64,000 bases of DNA from Bolinopsis microptera (GCF_026151205.1 NC_087077.1:20168198-20232197), one strand, 5' to 3'; shown: positions 1-13,281, counted from the stretch's first letter. The notes: a model not told the origin generated them from the letters alone. Translations and numbers: made by a program.

Positions 1-127
1 TATTCATTGTATTGTTTCATAGTTTAGCTTTGTTTACCCTTTATTATCACGCTCGTTTCCATTGTCCAAACCCTTAATTAAATGCAAATAAACTTCGAAC
101 CGGGAAGCAAGTGTCGACTGCTTACAA
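1..127. other. Unique AT-rich sequence, no gene seen
   Basis: Short lead-in before the first array. I see no coding potential, RNA gene or transposon end in it. Confidence 0.6.
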
Positions 128-1740
128 TACTACAAGTAACTACTAGTTACTATAGTTACACTACTAGTTACCATAGTTACTTATATCTCCCATACTATAC
201 TACAAGTAACTACTAGTTACTATAGTTACACTACTAGTTACCATAGTTACTTATATCTCCCATACTATACTACAAGTAACTACTAGTTACTATAGTTACA
301 CTACTTGTTACCATAGTTACTTATCTCCCATACTATACTACAAGTAACTACTAGTTACTATAGTTACACTACTAGTTACCATAGTTACTTATATCTCCCA
401 TACTATACTACAAGTAACTACTAGTTACTATAGTTACACTACTAGTTACCATAGTTACTTATATCTCCCATACTATACTACAAGTAACTACTAGTTACTA
501 TAGTTACACTACTAGTTACCATAGTTACTTATATCTCCCATACTATACTACAAGTAACTACTAGTTACTATAGTTACACTACTAGTTACCATAGTTACTT
601 ATATCTCCCATACTATACTACAAGTAACTACTAGTTACTATAGTTACACTACTAGTTACCATAGTTACTTATCTCTCCCATACTATACTACAAGTAACTA
701 CTAGTTACTATAGTTACACTACTAGTTACCATAGTTACTTATATCTCCCATACTATACTACAAGTAACTACTAGTTACTATAGTTACACTACTAGTTACC
801 ATAGTTACTTATATCTCCCATACTATACTACAAGTAACTACTAGTTACTATAGTTACACTACTTGTTACCATAGTTACTTATCTCCCATACTATACTACA
901 AGTAACTACTAGTTACTATAGTTACACTACTAGTTACCATAGTTACTTATATCTCCCATACTATACTACAAGTAACTACTAGTTACTATAGTTACACTAC
1001 TAGTTACCATAGTTACTTATATCTCCCATACTATACTACAAGTAACTACTAGTTACTATAGTTACACTACTAGTTACCATAGTTACTTATATCTCCCATA
1101 CTATACTACAAGTAACTACTAGTTACTATAGTTACACTACTAGTTACCATAGTTACTTATATCTCCCATACTATACTACAAGTAACTACTAGTTACTATA
1201 GTTACACTACTAGTTACCATAGTTACTTATCTCTCCCATACTATACTACAAGTAACTACTAGTTACTATAGTTACACTACTAGTTACCATAGTTACTTAT
1301 ATCTCCCATACTATACTACAAGTAACTACTAGTTACTATAGTTACACTACTAGTTACCATAGTTACTTATATCTCCCATACTATACTACAAGTAACTACT
1401 AGTTACTATAGTTACACTACTAGTTACCATAGTTACTTATCTCTCCCATACTATACTACAAGTAACTACTAGTTACTATAGTTACACTACTAGTTACCAT
1501 AGTTACTTATATCTCCCATACTATACTACAAGTAACTACTAGTTACTATAGTTACACTACTAGTTACCATAGTTACTTATATCTCCCATACTATACTACA
1601 AGTAACTACTAGTTACTATAGTTACACTACTAGTTACCATAGTTACTTATATCTCCCATACTATACTACAAGTAACTACTAGTTACTATAGTTACACTAC
1701 TAGTTACCATAGTTACTTATATCTCCCATACTATACTACA
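128..1740. repeat. 70-bp minisatellite, about 23 copies
   Basis: Near-perfect 70-bp units; two copies lack 2 bp (TATATCTCCC reduced to TATCTCCC) and a few carry TATCTCTCCC. Each unit holds GTTACCATAGTTAC and the near-palindrome GTAACTACTAGTTAC, both close to the RFX X-box pattern that recurs in the window. The 2-bp-short unit occurs at about 310 and 870 with similar neighbours, which points to block duplication inside the array. It has no open frame. Confidence 0.95.
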
Positions 1741-3837
1741 AAGTCGGAACTAAGTCCGATCTAGGCCAGATTTTCCTTTCCGTATATTCCTGTCTCGCAA
1801 GGGACTCGTTTGTCCCAACCTTCTTCATTGACAGACAAATAGCTTCGTGTCGGTCGGCATCGTGTTGCTGTTCCCATAAAACTAGATCACTGGCTATAGT
1901 AGCTCAAAATGTAGCGTCCCGCAATATTTTCCATTTAACCAATTCTGAACTCCAATTCTAGTTAATTTTAATATATATATATCTTATATATAAGATCACA
2001 GCAAGTTTAATAAAATTAACGCGTTGCTAAGCGATTTTCTGGATGTGAAAGTGAAATGACCAATGATGAGCTAAATATGATTTTTGTCTGGAAAGATTGC
2101 CCGTGCAGTCAATTTATTGGAACCCAAGCCCTAATTTTCTGTGGCCCCACAGCTGGCAGTTCCACACGTGTCCGCTCGTTATCTTCTGATTTTAGGTCTT
2201 TAGCTAAATATAATAGGAGAGGTAATTCGATTTTACGACATTACAAAATACAGCTCTGTTCGATCGCAGTTAGGAAATGTATTCCAGATATTAATCATCC
2301 ATAATCATGATATATTTTATGGTTGCTGTTTTATTTGCTTACAATATATTAATTTTGGAGATCAGAATGTTTAACTCCAACTAACTTGGTGCCTGTTTCA
2401 TTGCTTATCGACTGTTTAACTATAAGAATTAGCATATGAGCCGGATTCTGGAAATGGGAGTGCAATGACGTGTTTTTAATAGCAGAGTGGTGCAATAATT
2501 CGTAACATTACGACACTGAAGAGTTGGTGGAGCTCCGTTAATGACAGTTGAAATACCTAGAAATACCGTTACTGATTTGATATCTTTTGAATTTGACGTA
2601 AGACTGACTGGTCAAGTTGCGGCCATTGTTACCGTTACCATGGTTACGTCAGACTGACGGGTGAAGTTGCAGCCAGTGCGGTCAAACCCAACTATTGCTC
2701 AATACTCCCGTATCTTGCCGGGTAACGCCCACTTTAGTGCGTAACAAAGTACCAACTTAGCCGAGATCCTCAGAATGGAAATACCGAGCAGAGTTATATA
2801 TAGGTTGAATCAGTCGCAACGGGTTAAGTTTTAAGGGTTATCATATTGTTGGAGGAAGCAGTCAGTAACCTTCGCCTCGCATTTCTTGCAGTCTCTGGAA
2901 GGAAGGGGGTGTCTTTTGACTCGCTATCTTTGATCTTGCTGAGGATGAAGGACCCGTATTTTTGACAGAGACCTCAGTGTGCGTGCTAGTTACCATAGTA
3001 ACACCACTTGTAGTCAGTGTGCGTGCTGAGATAGAGATTGAGCGAGGTGAGTAGAGAAGCGAGCGAGTTGCCAGATTATCTCTGAATTATCCTAGACTAG
3101 TTAACAATTTACTAAAATCTCAGACTTTAATCTACGCGAGGAATTATCTGCAAATCTGTTATAATCTTCCAGTTGCAACTGTTTCAGCTGGTGTACAACT
3201 TTACAACTTGACTGTGAGTATGTGATTGCATATTATGTATCGATCGTAATTCATTATTTCTTAGTTATTTTGATTGCGTTCTAATCATAGGTTAACGTGT
3301 TCGCTGATTCAAAAAAAATTTTAAAAATACCGATGACTTACAGAGATGTGCACGTTTCTGATGACTTACAGCTGTATACGTGCTTTTGCATAGGAAATAT
3401 TATTAGTTCAAGCTTTTAAAAAGTAATTTCATCTCCAGGTTGATGTGGAATGTGTGTTACTATCAATGATAATGTAACGTTCTAACGTTATGAGAGGTAA
3501 CTGTAAATTACAATTCAGGCTTGATTACTTTTCAGTGCACTTTTTTGATGAGGACCTGTGTAATTCCTAGGGGCACCTAAAATGTGAAGTATAAAATGTT
3601 TGCTTCGTAAAGTATCTTTGTAAATTTTAACATCAATAAATGTGTTAAAAATCACATTTCGTGCGTCATCTACGCGTTTCAATGAATAAAAGAATAAACA
3701 TTTTGTTGCCGATATGTGTGTTTGTCAGCTTTGTGATATAGTCTAGAAATTATAGTATCAGCTCTGTCATGGAGACTAGAAATAGCAGTTGCAGAGTCAA
3801 CTTATAGCGGCGAGCAGGGTCATAACTTATAATAATA
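1741..3837. other. 2.1-kb unique interval, no supported gene
   Basis: No convincing gene. An 82-codon frame at 2056-2304 shows no recognisable domain and I treat it as chance. A block of roughly 50 bp centred on GACTGACNGG..AAGTTGC is present twice (about 2596-2630 and 2645-2680), separated by the palindrome GTTACCATGGTTAC. A short direct repeat (GATGACTTACAG) lies at about 3331 and 3359. An AT-rich perfect hairpin (ATCTTATATATAAGAT) lies near 1980-1995. Confidence 0.5.
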
Positions 3838-4506
3838 GCAGTAACCTTGGTAGCAGTAACCTTGGTAGCAATAACCTTGGTAGCAGTAACATTGGTAGCG
3901 GTAACCTTGGTAGCAGTAACCTTGGTAGCGGTAACCTTGGTAGCGGTAACCTTAGTAGCAGTAACCTTGGTAGCGGTAACCTTGGTAGCGGTAACCTTGG
4001 TAGCAGTAACCTTGGCAGCGGAACCTTGGTAGCAGTAACCTTGGTACCAGTAACCTTGGTAGCAATAACCTTGGTACCAGTAACCTTGGTACCAGTAACC
4101 TTGGTAGCAGTAACCTTGGTAGCAGTAACCTTGGTAGCAGTAACCTTGGTAGCAGTAACCTTGGTACCAGTAACCTTGGTAGCAGTAACCTTGGTAGCAG
4201 TAACCTTGGTACCAGTAACCTTGGTACCAGTAACCTTGGTACCAGTAACCTTGGTAGCAGTAACCTTGGTACCAGTAACCTTGGTAGCAGTAACCTTGGC
4301 AGCGGAACCTTGGTAGCAGTAACCTTGGTACCAGTAACCTTGGTAGCAATAACCTTGGTAGCAATAACCTTGGTAACGGTAACCTTGGCAGCAGTAACCT
4401 TGGTAGCAATAATCTTGGTAGCAGTAACCTTGGCAGCAGTAACCTTGGTAGCAGTAACCTTGGCAGCAGTAACCTTGGTAGCGGTAACCTTGGTAGCGGT
4501 AACCTT
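3838..4506. repeat. 15-bp minisatellite (GTAACCTTGGTAGCA), about 44 copies
   Basis: Tandem 15-mers with three main variants ending AGCA, AGCG or ACCA. Because 15 is a multiple of 3, several frames on both strands stay open for up to about 200 codons. These translate to five-residue repeats and are not genes. The units GTAACCTTGGTAGC and GTAACCTTGGTACC are relaxed forms of the X-box-like palindrome. Confidence 0.95.
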
Positions 4507-5249
4507 CAAGATCAGTAGCAGTATAAACCTTACAGCTGGTAATTTGAGCACAGTTTATGCTGCGGATTGTATTTAGTGTATTGTCATAGTAAATATTATT
4601 TACTAAACCTAATCGACCTTGTTCGCTGTCTCTAGTGGTAGAATACAGGGTTTATTACACTGCAAAGTTATTGTCACGCTGCAAAGTTATCTCTGCTAAC
4701 GGGTCATATTTTTCATTGTACAATAGAAGGCGTACACCTTATAGATCTGTCGTTGGTGGGTATCAGTGGTTAATGGATATGATAGTGGGTATTATTATTG
4801 TGGGTAATGGGTAATAGTGGGAATTGGGAACTCCCTCCAATTTCCTCCTGTTTGCTACTTTATACTTTTATAAGCGCCGTGTTTAGAATTTGTTTATTAA
4901 CTCTACTACTCCGCAAAGCAGATAGTTATTTTCCGTTATGGCTTTATCGTCGTAAAACTGTTAAACGCTCCCTGTAAACACTAGACATAGTATTACCGTT
5001 ACCATGGTTACATACTAAACATATTAAACATAGTATTTCGTTTAGCTAATTTGTCAGTTGCTTTATCGTTTGAAAATCCAAATAACGAATAACTAACGAG
5101 ACAGCAATTTGTACGGTTGTTTAGCTGACATATGACCGGTTATATTTCTATTTCAATTCGATATTAACGCGTGCATTCAGGAAAACTTACTACTTTCTTT
5201 ATATTCGATACAAACAGTTATATGTGCTCTAAAATTATTGACTACCCCG
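4507..5249. other. Unique interval, no gene seen
   Basis: AT-rich unique sequence with one isolated GTTACCATGGTTAC palindrome near 4996. No coding frame of note. Confidence 0.5.
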
Positions 5250-6143
5250 TTCTGCACGCAGTTACTCACTCAAGCAAGTGACAGTCTGCACGCAGTTACT
5301 CACTCAAGCAAGTGACAGTCTGCACACAGTTACTCACTCAAGCAAGGGACAGTCTGCACGCAGTTACTCACTCAAGCAAGTGACAGTCTGCACGCAGTTA
5401 CTCACTCAAGCAAGTGACAGTCTGCACGCAGTTACTCACTCAAGCAAGTGACAGTCTGCACGCAGTTACTCACTCAAGCAAGTGACAGTCTGCACGCAGT
5501 TACTCACTCAAGCAAGTGACAGTCTGCACGCAGTTACTCACTCAAGCAAGGGACAGTCTGCACGCAGTTACTCACTCAAGCAAGGGACAGTCTGCACGCA
5601 GTTACTCACTCAAGCAAGTGACAGTCTGCACGCAGTTACTCACTCAAGCAAGTGACAGTCTGCACGCAGTTACTCACTCAAGCAAGTGACAGTCTGCACG
5701 CAGTTACTCACTCAAGCAAGTGACAGTCTGCACGCAGTAACTCACTCAAGCAAGTGACAGTCTGCACGCAGTAACTCACTCAAGCAAGTGACAGTCTGCA
5801 CGCAGTTACTCACTCAAGCAAGTGACAGTCTGCACGCAGTTACTCACTCAAGCAAGTGACAGTCTGCACGCAGTTACTCACTCAAGCAAGTGACAGTCTG
5901 CACGCAGTTACTCACTCAAGCAAGTGACAGTCTGCACGCAGTAACTCACTCAAGCAAGTGACAGTCTGCACGCAGTTACTCACTCAAGCAAGTGACAGTC
6001 TGCACGCAGTAACTCACTCAAGCAAGTGACAGTCTGCACGCAGTTACTCACTCAAGCAAGTGACAGTCTGCACGCAGTAACTCACTCAAGCAAGTGACAG
6101 TCTGCACGCAGTTACTCACTCAAGCAAGGGACAGTCTGCACGC
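5250..6143. repeat. 34-bp minisatellite, about 26 copies
   Basis: Units run GTTACTCACTCAAGCAAGTG followed by ACAGTCTGCACGCA. Variants are a T/A change (GTTACTC or GTAACTC) and CAAGTG/CAAGGG. The GTAACTC variant is concentrated in the 3' third, showing local homogenisation. Confidence 0.95.
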
Positions 6144-6664
6144 TCTGCCGTGTTGTATGTGACCCTCTCAGCTCTTCGTATGTGACCCGCCCTTGACTCT
6201 CTATCCTTCACAATAGCATTGAGCATATATTTCACAAACTGATTGTAACTCATCATTAGTAACTAATCAGATAACCTAAGTTTTTTAGAGCGCACCGAGA
6301 AGCTACAAGAACAGAGCTTGTTGTACTTGTACACAGGTAAGAAGGATGAGTGTCATTATAATGAAATCAGATACCTCACTTTGACCTCTACTTTTTAGTT
6401 AGATACCTCACTAGTAGAGACGAAGGTAAATACTCCTTCGTAAATACTCCCAGGCAATAGTTAGGTACCTGCCGTGTCTTCGTGCTATCCTCAATCCTCA
6501 TGTATATCATCCTCATTATATCGATCAGTACATTTATGCTAGACTATTTTCTGTAGAGTGTTTTTACTGTACTACATTATAACAGACTGTATTATAGTAA
6601 ACTTGGTTTGTTGATGACCCGAATACTTTCTACTAGCCAACTGTAACCGTAATTCAATACAGTT
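6144..6664. other. Unique interval, no gene seen
   Basis: Unique sequence with short direct repeats (GTAAATACTCC near 6425-6450). No gene or RNA recognised. Confidence 0.5.
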
Positions 6665-6906
6665 CAGACAACTTCTAGAACCACGGGACGCTACCAGTAC
6701 CTCACGACGACACGACAGACAACTTTTAGAACCACGGGACGCTACCAGTACCTCACGACGACACGACAGACAACTTCTAGAACCACGGGACACTACCAGT
6801 ACCTCACGACGACACGACAGACAACTTCTAGAACCACGGGACGCTACCAGTACCTCACGACGACACGACAGACAACTTCTAGAACCACGGGACGCTACCA
6901 GTACCT
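6665..6906. repeat. 51-bp minisatellite, 4.75 copies
   Basis: Units begin CAGACAACTTCTAGAACCAC. The period of 51 keeps one minus frame open, which is an artefact of the unit length. Confidence 0.9.
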
Positions 6907-8450
6907 CCGCTCACAACCGAGCTTTGTAGAGAGGAGTATACTGTATCTGACTGAATGATCTAGTTTTAATTTGAACCTAACTTCTGGCTTATACCTGTCA
7001 TTTCAGGATCACAATCAGTTGACGTAACGTTGCCTAGCAACATTTATATCTTGTAACTTATTAGTACTCAGTAACTGTTACCTAGCAACATTTATGTTTC
7101 GTTACCTATCAGCCCCGTTACCTAGCAATATCCCTCGTAATTACTCAGTAATCTTGCAACACATCGAACCAAGTAATCTTGCAACACATCGAAATGATTA
7201 CACCTTTTTGAAATTTAGTTGTAACCGCGATTTGTTTTAATTTTCAGTTCTGTGAAAATACACTCTACAGCACAAGGACACAAAATTTCGCGATTATTTA
7301 GGCCAAAAATTGCACCGCGACAAGCCAAACTAGGCAAAATCGCGGCGAAAATCTCGAAAATCTCGAAAATCTCGGCGAATTTGCACAACTTTCCACGGTT
7401 TTTCAAGTGAACAAGTTGTTCTTAGGCACGTGGTTACGTGGTTCTGGAACAAGTAGTCCTATAGCATATTATCATTATGGTCATCGGACAGAATGAGGTT
7501 TAAATCACTTAACACCTTTAATTCTTTTAATTCTATCGAGTGGTGGTCAAATTTTGCAGCTCAGTGGCTTTTTGTGGGCGACTTAGAGGTGGCGGCATGT
7601 TGCCAGCATTGTGGCATCCTTTGTATAGGTTTTTCACTATCACTATGTTCGTAGAAATATTTCCTTTACTCTCATGCGTTTTTGTCCATATTGTGTTCGC
7701 AAAGGTATGTTACTTACTTTGGTTTACTTTTGTGTGCTTCATAAAATTCTCTATCGGGTCATCAGAGTTGCTGACCACCCGGACAGCGAGATCGCTGCCT
7801 TTATTCCACTCAAGTCCAGTAACGAGTTTCCATTTCGGCCACCTCACAACTGTGACAGCAACCTCACAACCGTAATGACCACCTCACAACATTAACTGAG
7901 CTCTCTGCTGCAGCAAACTCTTAGTCTTACTGGCTTACTCGATATTTTGCTTTTGCATTCCTTCAATACTCATATTCAGTGCTATGAATATCCATTACTT
8001 AATTGAATGTTGCCACTAAAAATGGTTTATTAGAGTAAAAGAATGCGTACAACTACAAGTGGAAGTTTCCAGTCAGCAGGAATTAAAGCCACCGAGTCCT
8101 GGCCAGCCGGAGCTCATTTCTTTAATTTATCCAATCAATTATCATTTCAACAACTCTACTCTTCTAGGCTGACAAGCCTAATGTATGTGCTGTGAATGGT
8201 TTATTGTTTGACACGAAAACTGCGCTCTATGCATCTGGTTTAAAATCAGCTTGCACATGAACGGCTCTGTTTAGAAATCTGCATCTCAGAGTTGCTCTGT
8301 CTTCGTTAACATCAGTTAGAGTTGTGTGTCTGGAGAGGGGTGGTTCTTAGAGTTTAAAAAAAAAAGAGAGGTTGGGCCAAGATAGCCCACGAAAGGATAG
8401 CATTGAGATGCTCTGCCTACCTCTGGGGTGTGGCAACCCTGGGGAAGGTT
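6907..8450. other. 1.5-kb unique interval with a transposon relic; no supported gene
   Basis: Contains short GTTACCTAGCAACATTTAT-type repeats at about 7030-7130 and a degenerate transposon piece (see 7273-7320). A 111-codon frame at 7540-7875 is hydrophobic but has no recognisable domain and ends in a short CCTCACAAC repeat. I do not call it a gene. A lone copy of the 22-bp unit of the next array (GTCTGGAGAGGGGTGGTT) stands about 120 bp ahead of it at 8329-8346 and may be the ancestral unit. Confidence 0.45.
7273..7320 (+). mobile_element. Degenerate fragment of the 149-bp hAT-like MITE family
   Basis: The stretch CAAGGACACAAAATTTCGCG and the following GATTATTTAGGCCAAAAAT closely match the left 48 bp of the MITE at 39861-40009 (CAGGGACAAAAGGATTTCGC...). 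The right half is not recognisable and no target-site duplication is visible, so this is a truncated or decayed copy. Confidence 0.45.
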
Positions 8451-10811
8451 GGAGTGGGGTGGTTGTGAGCCTGGAGAGGGGTGGTTGTGAGCCTGGAGAG
8501 GGATGGTTGTAAGCCTGGAGAGGGGTGGTTGTGAGCCTGGAGAGGGGTGGTTGTGAGCCTGGAGTGGGGTGGTTGTGTGTCTGGAGAGAGGTGGTTGTAA
8601 GCCTGGAGAGGGATGGTTGTAAGCCTGGAGAGGGGTGGTTGTGAGCCTGGAGAGGGGTGGTTGTGAGCCTGGAGTGGGGTGGTTGTGAGCCTGGAGAGGG
8701 GTGGTTGTGAGCCTGGAGAGGGGTGGTTGTAAGCCTGGAGAGGGATGGTTGTAAGCCTGGAGAGGGGTGGTTGTGTGTCTGGAGAGAGGTGGTTGTAAGC
8801 CTGGAGAGGGTTAGTTGTGAGCCTGGAGAGGGGTAATTGTAAGACTGGAGAGGGGTAATTGTAAGACTGGAGAGGGGTGGTTGTGAGCCTGGAGAGGGGT
8901 GGTTGTGAGCCTGGAGAGTGGTGGCTGTGAGCCTGGAGAGGGATGGTTGTGAGCCTGGAGAGGGGTGGTTGTGAGCCTGGAGAGGGGTGGTTGTAAGCCT
9001 GGAGAGGGGTGGTTGTAAGCCTGGAGAGGGATGGTTGTGAGCCTGGAGAGGGATGATTGTAAGCCTGGAGAGGGGTGGTTGTGAGCCTGGAGAGGGGTGG
9101 TTGTAAGCCTGGAGAGGGGTGGTTGTGAGCCTGGAGAGGGATGGTTGTTAGCCTGGAGAGGGATGGTTGTGAGCCTGGAGAGGGGTGGTTGTAAGCCTGG
9201 AGAGGGGTGGTTGTGAGCCTGGAGAGGGGTGGTTGTGAGCCTGGAGAGGGGTGGTTGTAAGCCTGGAGAGGGGTGGTTGTGAGCCTGGAGAGGGATGGTT
9301 GTGAGCCTGGAGAGGGGTGGTTGTGAGCCTGGAGAGGGGTGGTTGTGAGCCTGGAGAGGGGTGGTTGTAAGCCTGGAGAGGGGTGGTTGTGAGCCTGGAG
9401 AGGGGTGGTTGTAAGCCTGGAGAGGGGTGGTTGTGAGCCTGGAGAGGGATGGTTGTTAGCCTGGAGAGGGGTGGTTGTAAGCCTGTAGAGGGGTGGTTGT
9501 GAGCCTGGAGAAGGATGGTTGTGAGCCTGGAGAGGGGTGGTTGTGAGCCTGGAGAAGGATGGTTGTGAGCCTGGAGAGGGGTGGTTGTAAGACTAGAGAG
9601 GGGTGGTTGTAAGCATGGAGAGGGGTGGTTGTGAGCCTGGAGAGGGGTGATTGTGAGCCTGGAGAGGGATGGTTGTAAGCCTGGAGAGGGGTGGTTGTGA
9701 GCCTGGAGAGGGGTGGTTGTAAGCCTGGAGAGGGGTGGTTGTAAGCATGGAGAGGGATGGTTGTGAGCATGGAGAGGGATGATTGTAAGCATGGAGAGGG
9801 GTGGTTGTAAGCCCGGAGAGGGGTGGTTGTGAGCCTGGAGAGGGATGGTTGTGAGCCTGGAGAGGGATGGTTGTTAGCCTGGAGAGGGATGGTTGTGAGC
9901 CTGGAGAGGGGTGGTTGTAAGCCTGGAGAGGGGTGGTTGTAAGCCTGGAGAGGGATGGTTGTGAGCCTGGAGAGGGATGGTTGTAAGCCTGGAGAGGGGT
10001 GGTTGTGAGCCTGGAGAGGGGTGGTTGTAAGCCTGGAGAGGGGTGGTTGTGAGCCTGGAGAGGGATGGTTGTTAGCCTGGAGAGGGATGGTTGTGAGCCT
10101 GGAGAGGGGTGGTTGTAAGCCTGGAGAGGGGTGGTTGTGAGCCTGGAGAGGGGTGGTTGTGAGACTGGAGAGGGGTGGTTGTAAGCCTGGAGAGGGGTGG
10201 TTGTGAGCCTGGAGAGGGATGGTTGTAAGCCTGGAGAGGGTGGTTGTGAGCCTGGAGAGGGGTGGTTGTGAGACTGGAGAGGGGTGGTTGTAAGCCTGGA
10301 GAGGGGTGGTTGTGAGACTGGAGAGGGGTGGTTGTAAGCCTGGAGAGGGGTGGTTGTGAGCCTGGAGAGGGATGGTTGTTAGCCTGGAGAGGGGTGGTTG
10401 TAAGCCTGTAGAGGGGTGGTTGTGAGCCTGGAGAAGGATGGTTGTGAGCCTGGAGAGGGGTGGTTGTGAGCCTGGAGAAGGATGGTTGTGAGCCTGGAGA
10501 GGGGTGGTTGTAAGACTAGAGAGGGGTGGTTGTAAGCATGGAGAGGGGTGGTTGTGAGCCTGGAGAGGGGTGATTGTGAGCCTGGAGAGGGATGGTTGTA
10601 AGCCTGGAGAGGGGTGGTTGTGAGCCTGGAGAGGGGTGGTTGTAAGCCTGGAGAGGGGTGGTTGTAAGCATGGAGAGGGATGGTTGTGAGCATGGAGAGG
10701 GATGATTGTAAGCATGGAGAGGGGTGGTTGTAAGCCCGGAGAGGGGTGGTTGTGAGCCTGGAGAGGGATGGTTGTGAGCCTGGAGAGGGATGGTTGTTAG
10801 CCTGGAGAGGG
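8451..10811. repeat. 22-bp minisatellite, about 107 copies, with ~923-bp higher-order repeat
   Basis: The unit is GCCTGGAGAGGGGTGGTTGT plus GA or AA. Rare variants (a CTGTAGAGG unit, a CTAGAGAGG unit, three consecutive GCATGGAGAGG units, GCCCGGAGAGG) occur in the same order at about 9460-9830 and again at about 10385-10760, offset 923 bp. So a 42-unit block (42 x 22 minus 1) was duplicated. The minus strand reads as a long open frame of HNHPSPG-like repeats in any phase; I reject it as coding. The purine-rich strand has G4 runs in every unit. Confidence 0.95.
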
Positions 10812-11334
10812 TGCCATATTCCAGTAACTTGGTTGTATTATTTTAGTTCTCGGTATAATATTTCCATACGATTAAGCGACAGTCTTGTTTATATATTAAC
10901 CTTTATTATATATGATAACCTAAGTCTAAGTCCGATTAGGATCACTTCCTTTATATTTTCTATTAAAATTCAATTATCACTGCCCAGCAGTGCAGAAATA
11001 ATATTTACGTACTGGAGATCGCATTTCTAGCACTTGTGTAGTTTACTGTGGATTGTTACCATAACTTGCGAGCGGGGACGAGCGTCTCCTGTGTTAGAAG
11101 TTTCTTTATTTAAATAAATATAAAACGGGAGAAACCAAATAAGGATTGTCAGTTTGAAATGTATAGCTTGCTTTTGTTACATTTTGCTACAATTAATAAA
11201 AGCTCGCGAGTCTTAGGAGAGATGTTTCTTAGAATCTGTTTCAAAGTTCACAATAGAAAACTTTTAGTTGTCAGCACTTCGCTGGAACAGGTTCCCGGCT
11301 CGTGCTACTCAGATTGGTAAGTAGCCAACAGCTT
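10812..11334. other. Unique interval, no gene seen
   Basis: AT-rich unique sequence. No recognisable gene, RNA or transposon end. Confidence 0.5.
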
Positions 11335-11531
11335 CTTAGTAACCGTTACCTAGCCAACTAGCTGCTACTTAGTAACTGTTACCTAGCCAACTAGCTGCTA
11401 CTTAGTAACTGTTACCTAGCCAACTAGCTGCTACTTAGTAACTGTTACCTAGCCAACTAGCTGCTACTTAGTAACTGTTACCTAGCCAACTAGCTGCTAC
11501 TTAGTAACCGTTACCTAGCCAACTAGCTGCG
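11335..11531. repeat. 33-bp minisatellite, 6 copies
   Basis: Each unit contains AGTAACTGTTACCTAGCCAA (GTTACC-TA-GCCAAC), a relaxed X-box-like inverted repeat. Confidence 0.9.
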
Positions 11532-12747
11532 CATTTCTCCAACTCAGTCAGCTAGCCTGATTCTAGTAGTTTCGCCCAATTCTTAACTGTCAGCACTTGA
11601 AAATCCATGAAATGTGCTCGATAATTCACTATATATTTATAGTGAGCGAAGTTAGTAGCTATTATTAGCGTCTTGGTACTGCCCTCGCAGATTCGTTTGT
11701 TTTTTGAGTTATAACTAGATACTTGTTTAGTTTTCACTTGTTTAGTTTCACTATATTGTTTAGATTCCTTCAAACTTAATCGTGGTTCTCGTACTAATTC
11801 CTGAATAGATGCAACAATTCGTACTGTTAAGCTATTAGTAGCAGTAACCATGGTAACCAAGCTATTATTAGCATATGAAGCACGGAATAATCAGAAAAGA
11901 CACAAAAAACTTGCATTTTCGGTGGTGTAAATCAGCATTTATTAAACTTCAAAGTAAACAGTAAATTACCCTCTGTAAAGTACTCAACACCTGAGTTTTC
12001 TACAAGTTTCACGGCTTCTCCCCCGATAGAATGCAAGTAGTTTACCTGTGAGGGCAGCCTAGTGCTCCAGTTTTACTTCATCTTCCACAGTCTGGACAAT
12101 ATCGCTGGCTACTCGGCTTAAGTAACCGTTACTTAGTAACCGTTACTTAGTTAATACTGGCTACCCTGCTTTCATCACATTACAGTTAAAGTTACGAACC
12201 CTTTCGTAACGCTTCGATCAGAGGATCAGGTAACCTTCCCGAGCTTTCAGCAGTTTCAAAATCACGCCAATACGCCAGTCTTTTGGATCACTATCGTGGA
12301 TTTCACACCGCGGTATAACCTTATTTGAGCACAGAACTTGGTTTTCGACACGTCACAACTTTACTGAGTGACGTCACAGAAGGTGGAATATTAGGTGTCG
12401 TCATGGCAACGTGGTATATGTTCACACCTTGTAGTTTAGTTTTCAGAGAAACGTACGTACTTGTGTCGTCATGGCAACAGACGGACTTACTGTCGTACTT
12501 ACAACTCGCAACTTCGTAAAAAGTACTCAGATTTTTACTCAACAGTCGGTTTAGACTGCGTGAACTGTGACGTATACAAATGTTTACCTATTATTTACAA
12601 AGCTATGTTTGGTCACTTGTTTTGTGTTATTTGTTTCAAACTGTACAACTACATTTAATAAATTTTGTAAATGTGTATGATTGTTTTTGTACGATTTTTC
12701 CCGGAACTGCCCAACTGATACTCTGACTAAACTGTGAGTTGTAGCTA
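11532..12747. other. 1.2-kb unique interval, no supported gene
   Basis: A 102-codon minus frame (11552-11860) has no recognised domain and begins inside a GTAACCATGGTAAC palindrome, so I do not call it. Two GTCATGGCAAC half-palindromes lie near 12400 and 12468. AATAAA lies near 12657. Confidence 0.45.
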
Positions 12748-13281
12748 GTTACTTAGTAACCGTTACTTAGCAACACCACTACAGTTACTTAGCAACAGTC
12801 AACACCACTACAGTTACTTAGTAACCGTTACTTAGCAACACCACTACAGCTACTTAGTAACCGTTACTTAGCAACACCACTACAGCTACTTAGTAACCGT
12901 TACTTAGCAACACCACTACAGTTACATAGTAACCGTTACTTAGCAACACCACTACAGTTACTTAGTAACCGTTACTTAGCAACACCACTATAGTTACTTA
13001 GTAACCGTTACTAAGCAACACCACTACAGTTACTTAGTAACCGTTACTTAGCAACACCACTACAGTTACTTAGTAACCGTTACTTAGCAACACCACTACA
13101 GCTACTTAGTAACCGTTACTTAGCAACACCACTACAGTTACTTAGTAACCGTTACTTAGCAACACCACTACAGTTACTTAGTAACCGTTACTTAGCAACA
13201 CCACTACAGCTACTTAGTAACCGTTACTTAGCAACACCACTACAGTTACTTAGTAACCGTTACTTACAGTTACTACAGTTT
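12748..13281 (+). repeat. 36-bp minisatellite, about 15 copies; same family as the inverted array at 20305-20560
   Basis: Each unit carries GTTACTTAGTAAC and GTTACTTAGCAAC, two perfect or near-perfect inverted repeats with a 1-nt spacer, followed by ACCACTACA. The reverse complement is the unit of the array about 7 kb downstream. Single stray copies occur at about 12120, 13480 and 16172. Confidence 0.95.

Noticed and set aside
3750-4576. Several overlapping frames up to 219 codons on both strands (VTLVA, LLLPR, GYCYQ repeats)
   Set aside because: Artefacts of the 15-bp array, whose period is a multiple of 3.
5250-6143. CRISPR-like regular spacing in this and other arrays
   Set aside because: There are no unique spacers between repeats, no cas genes, and the sequence is eukaryotic.
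9148-10715. Long minus-strand frames rich in HNHPSPG and PLSRLTT
   Set aside because: Translation of the 22-bp minisatellite. The frame changes phase with every unit and the same peptide appears in all phases.
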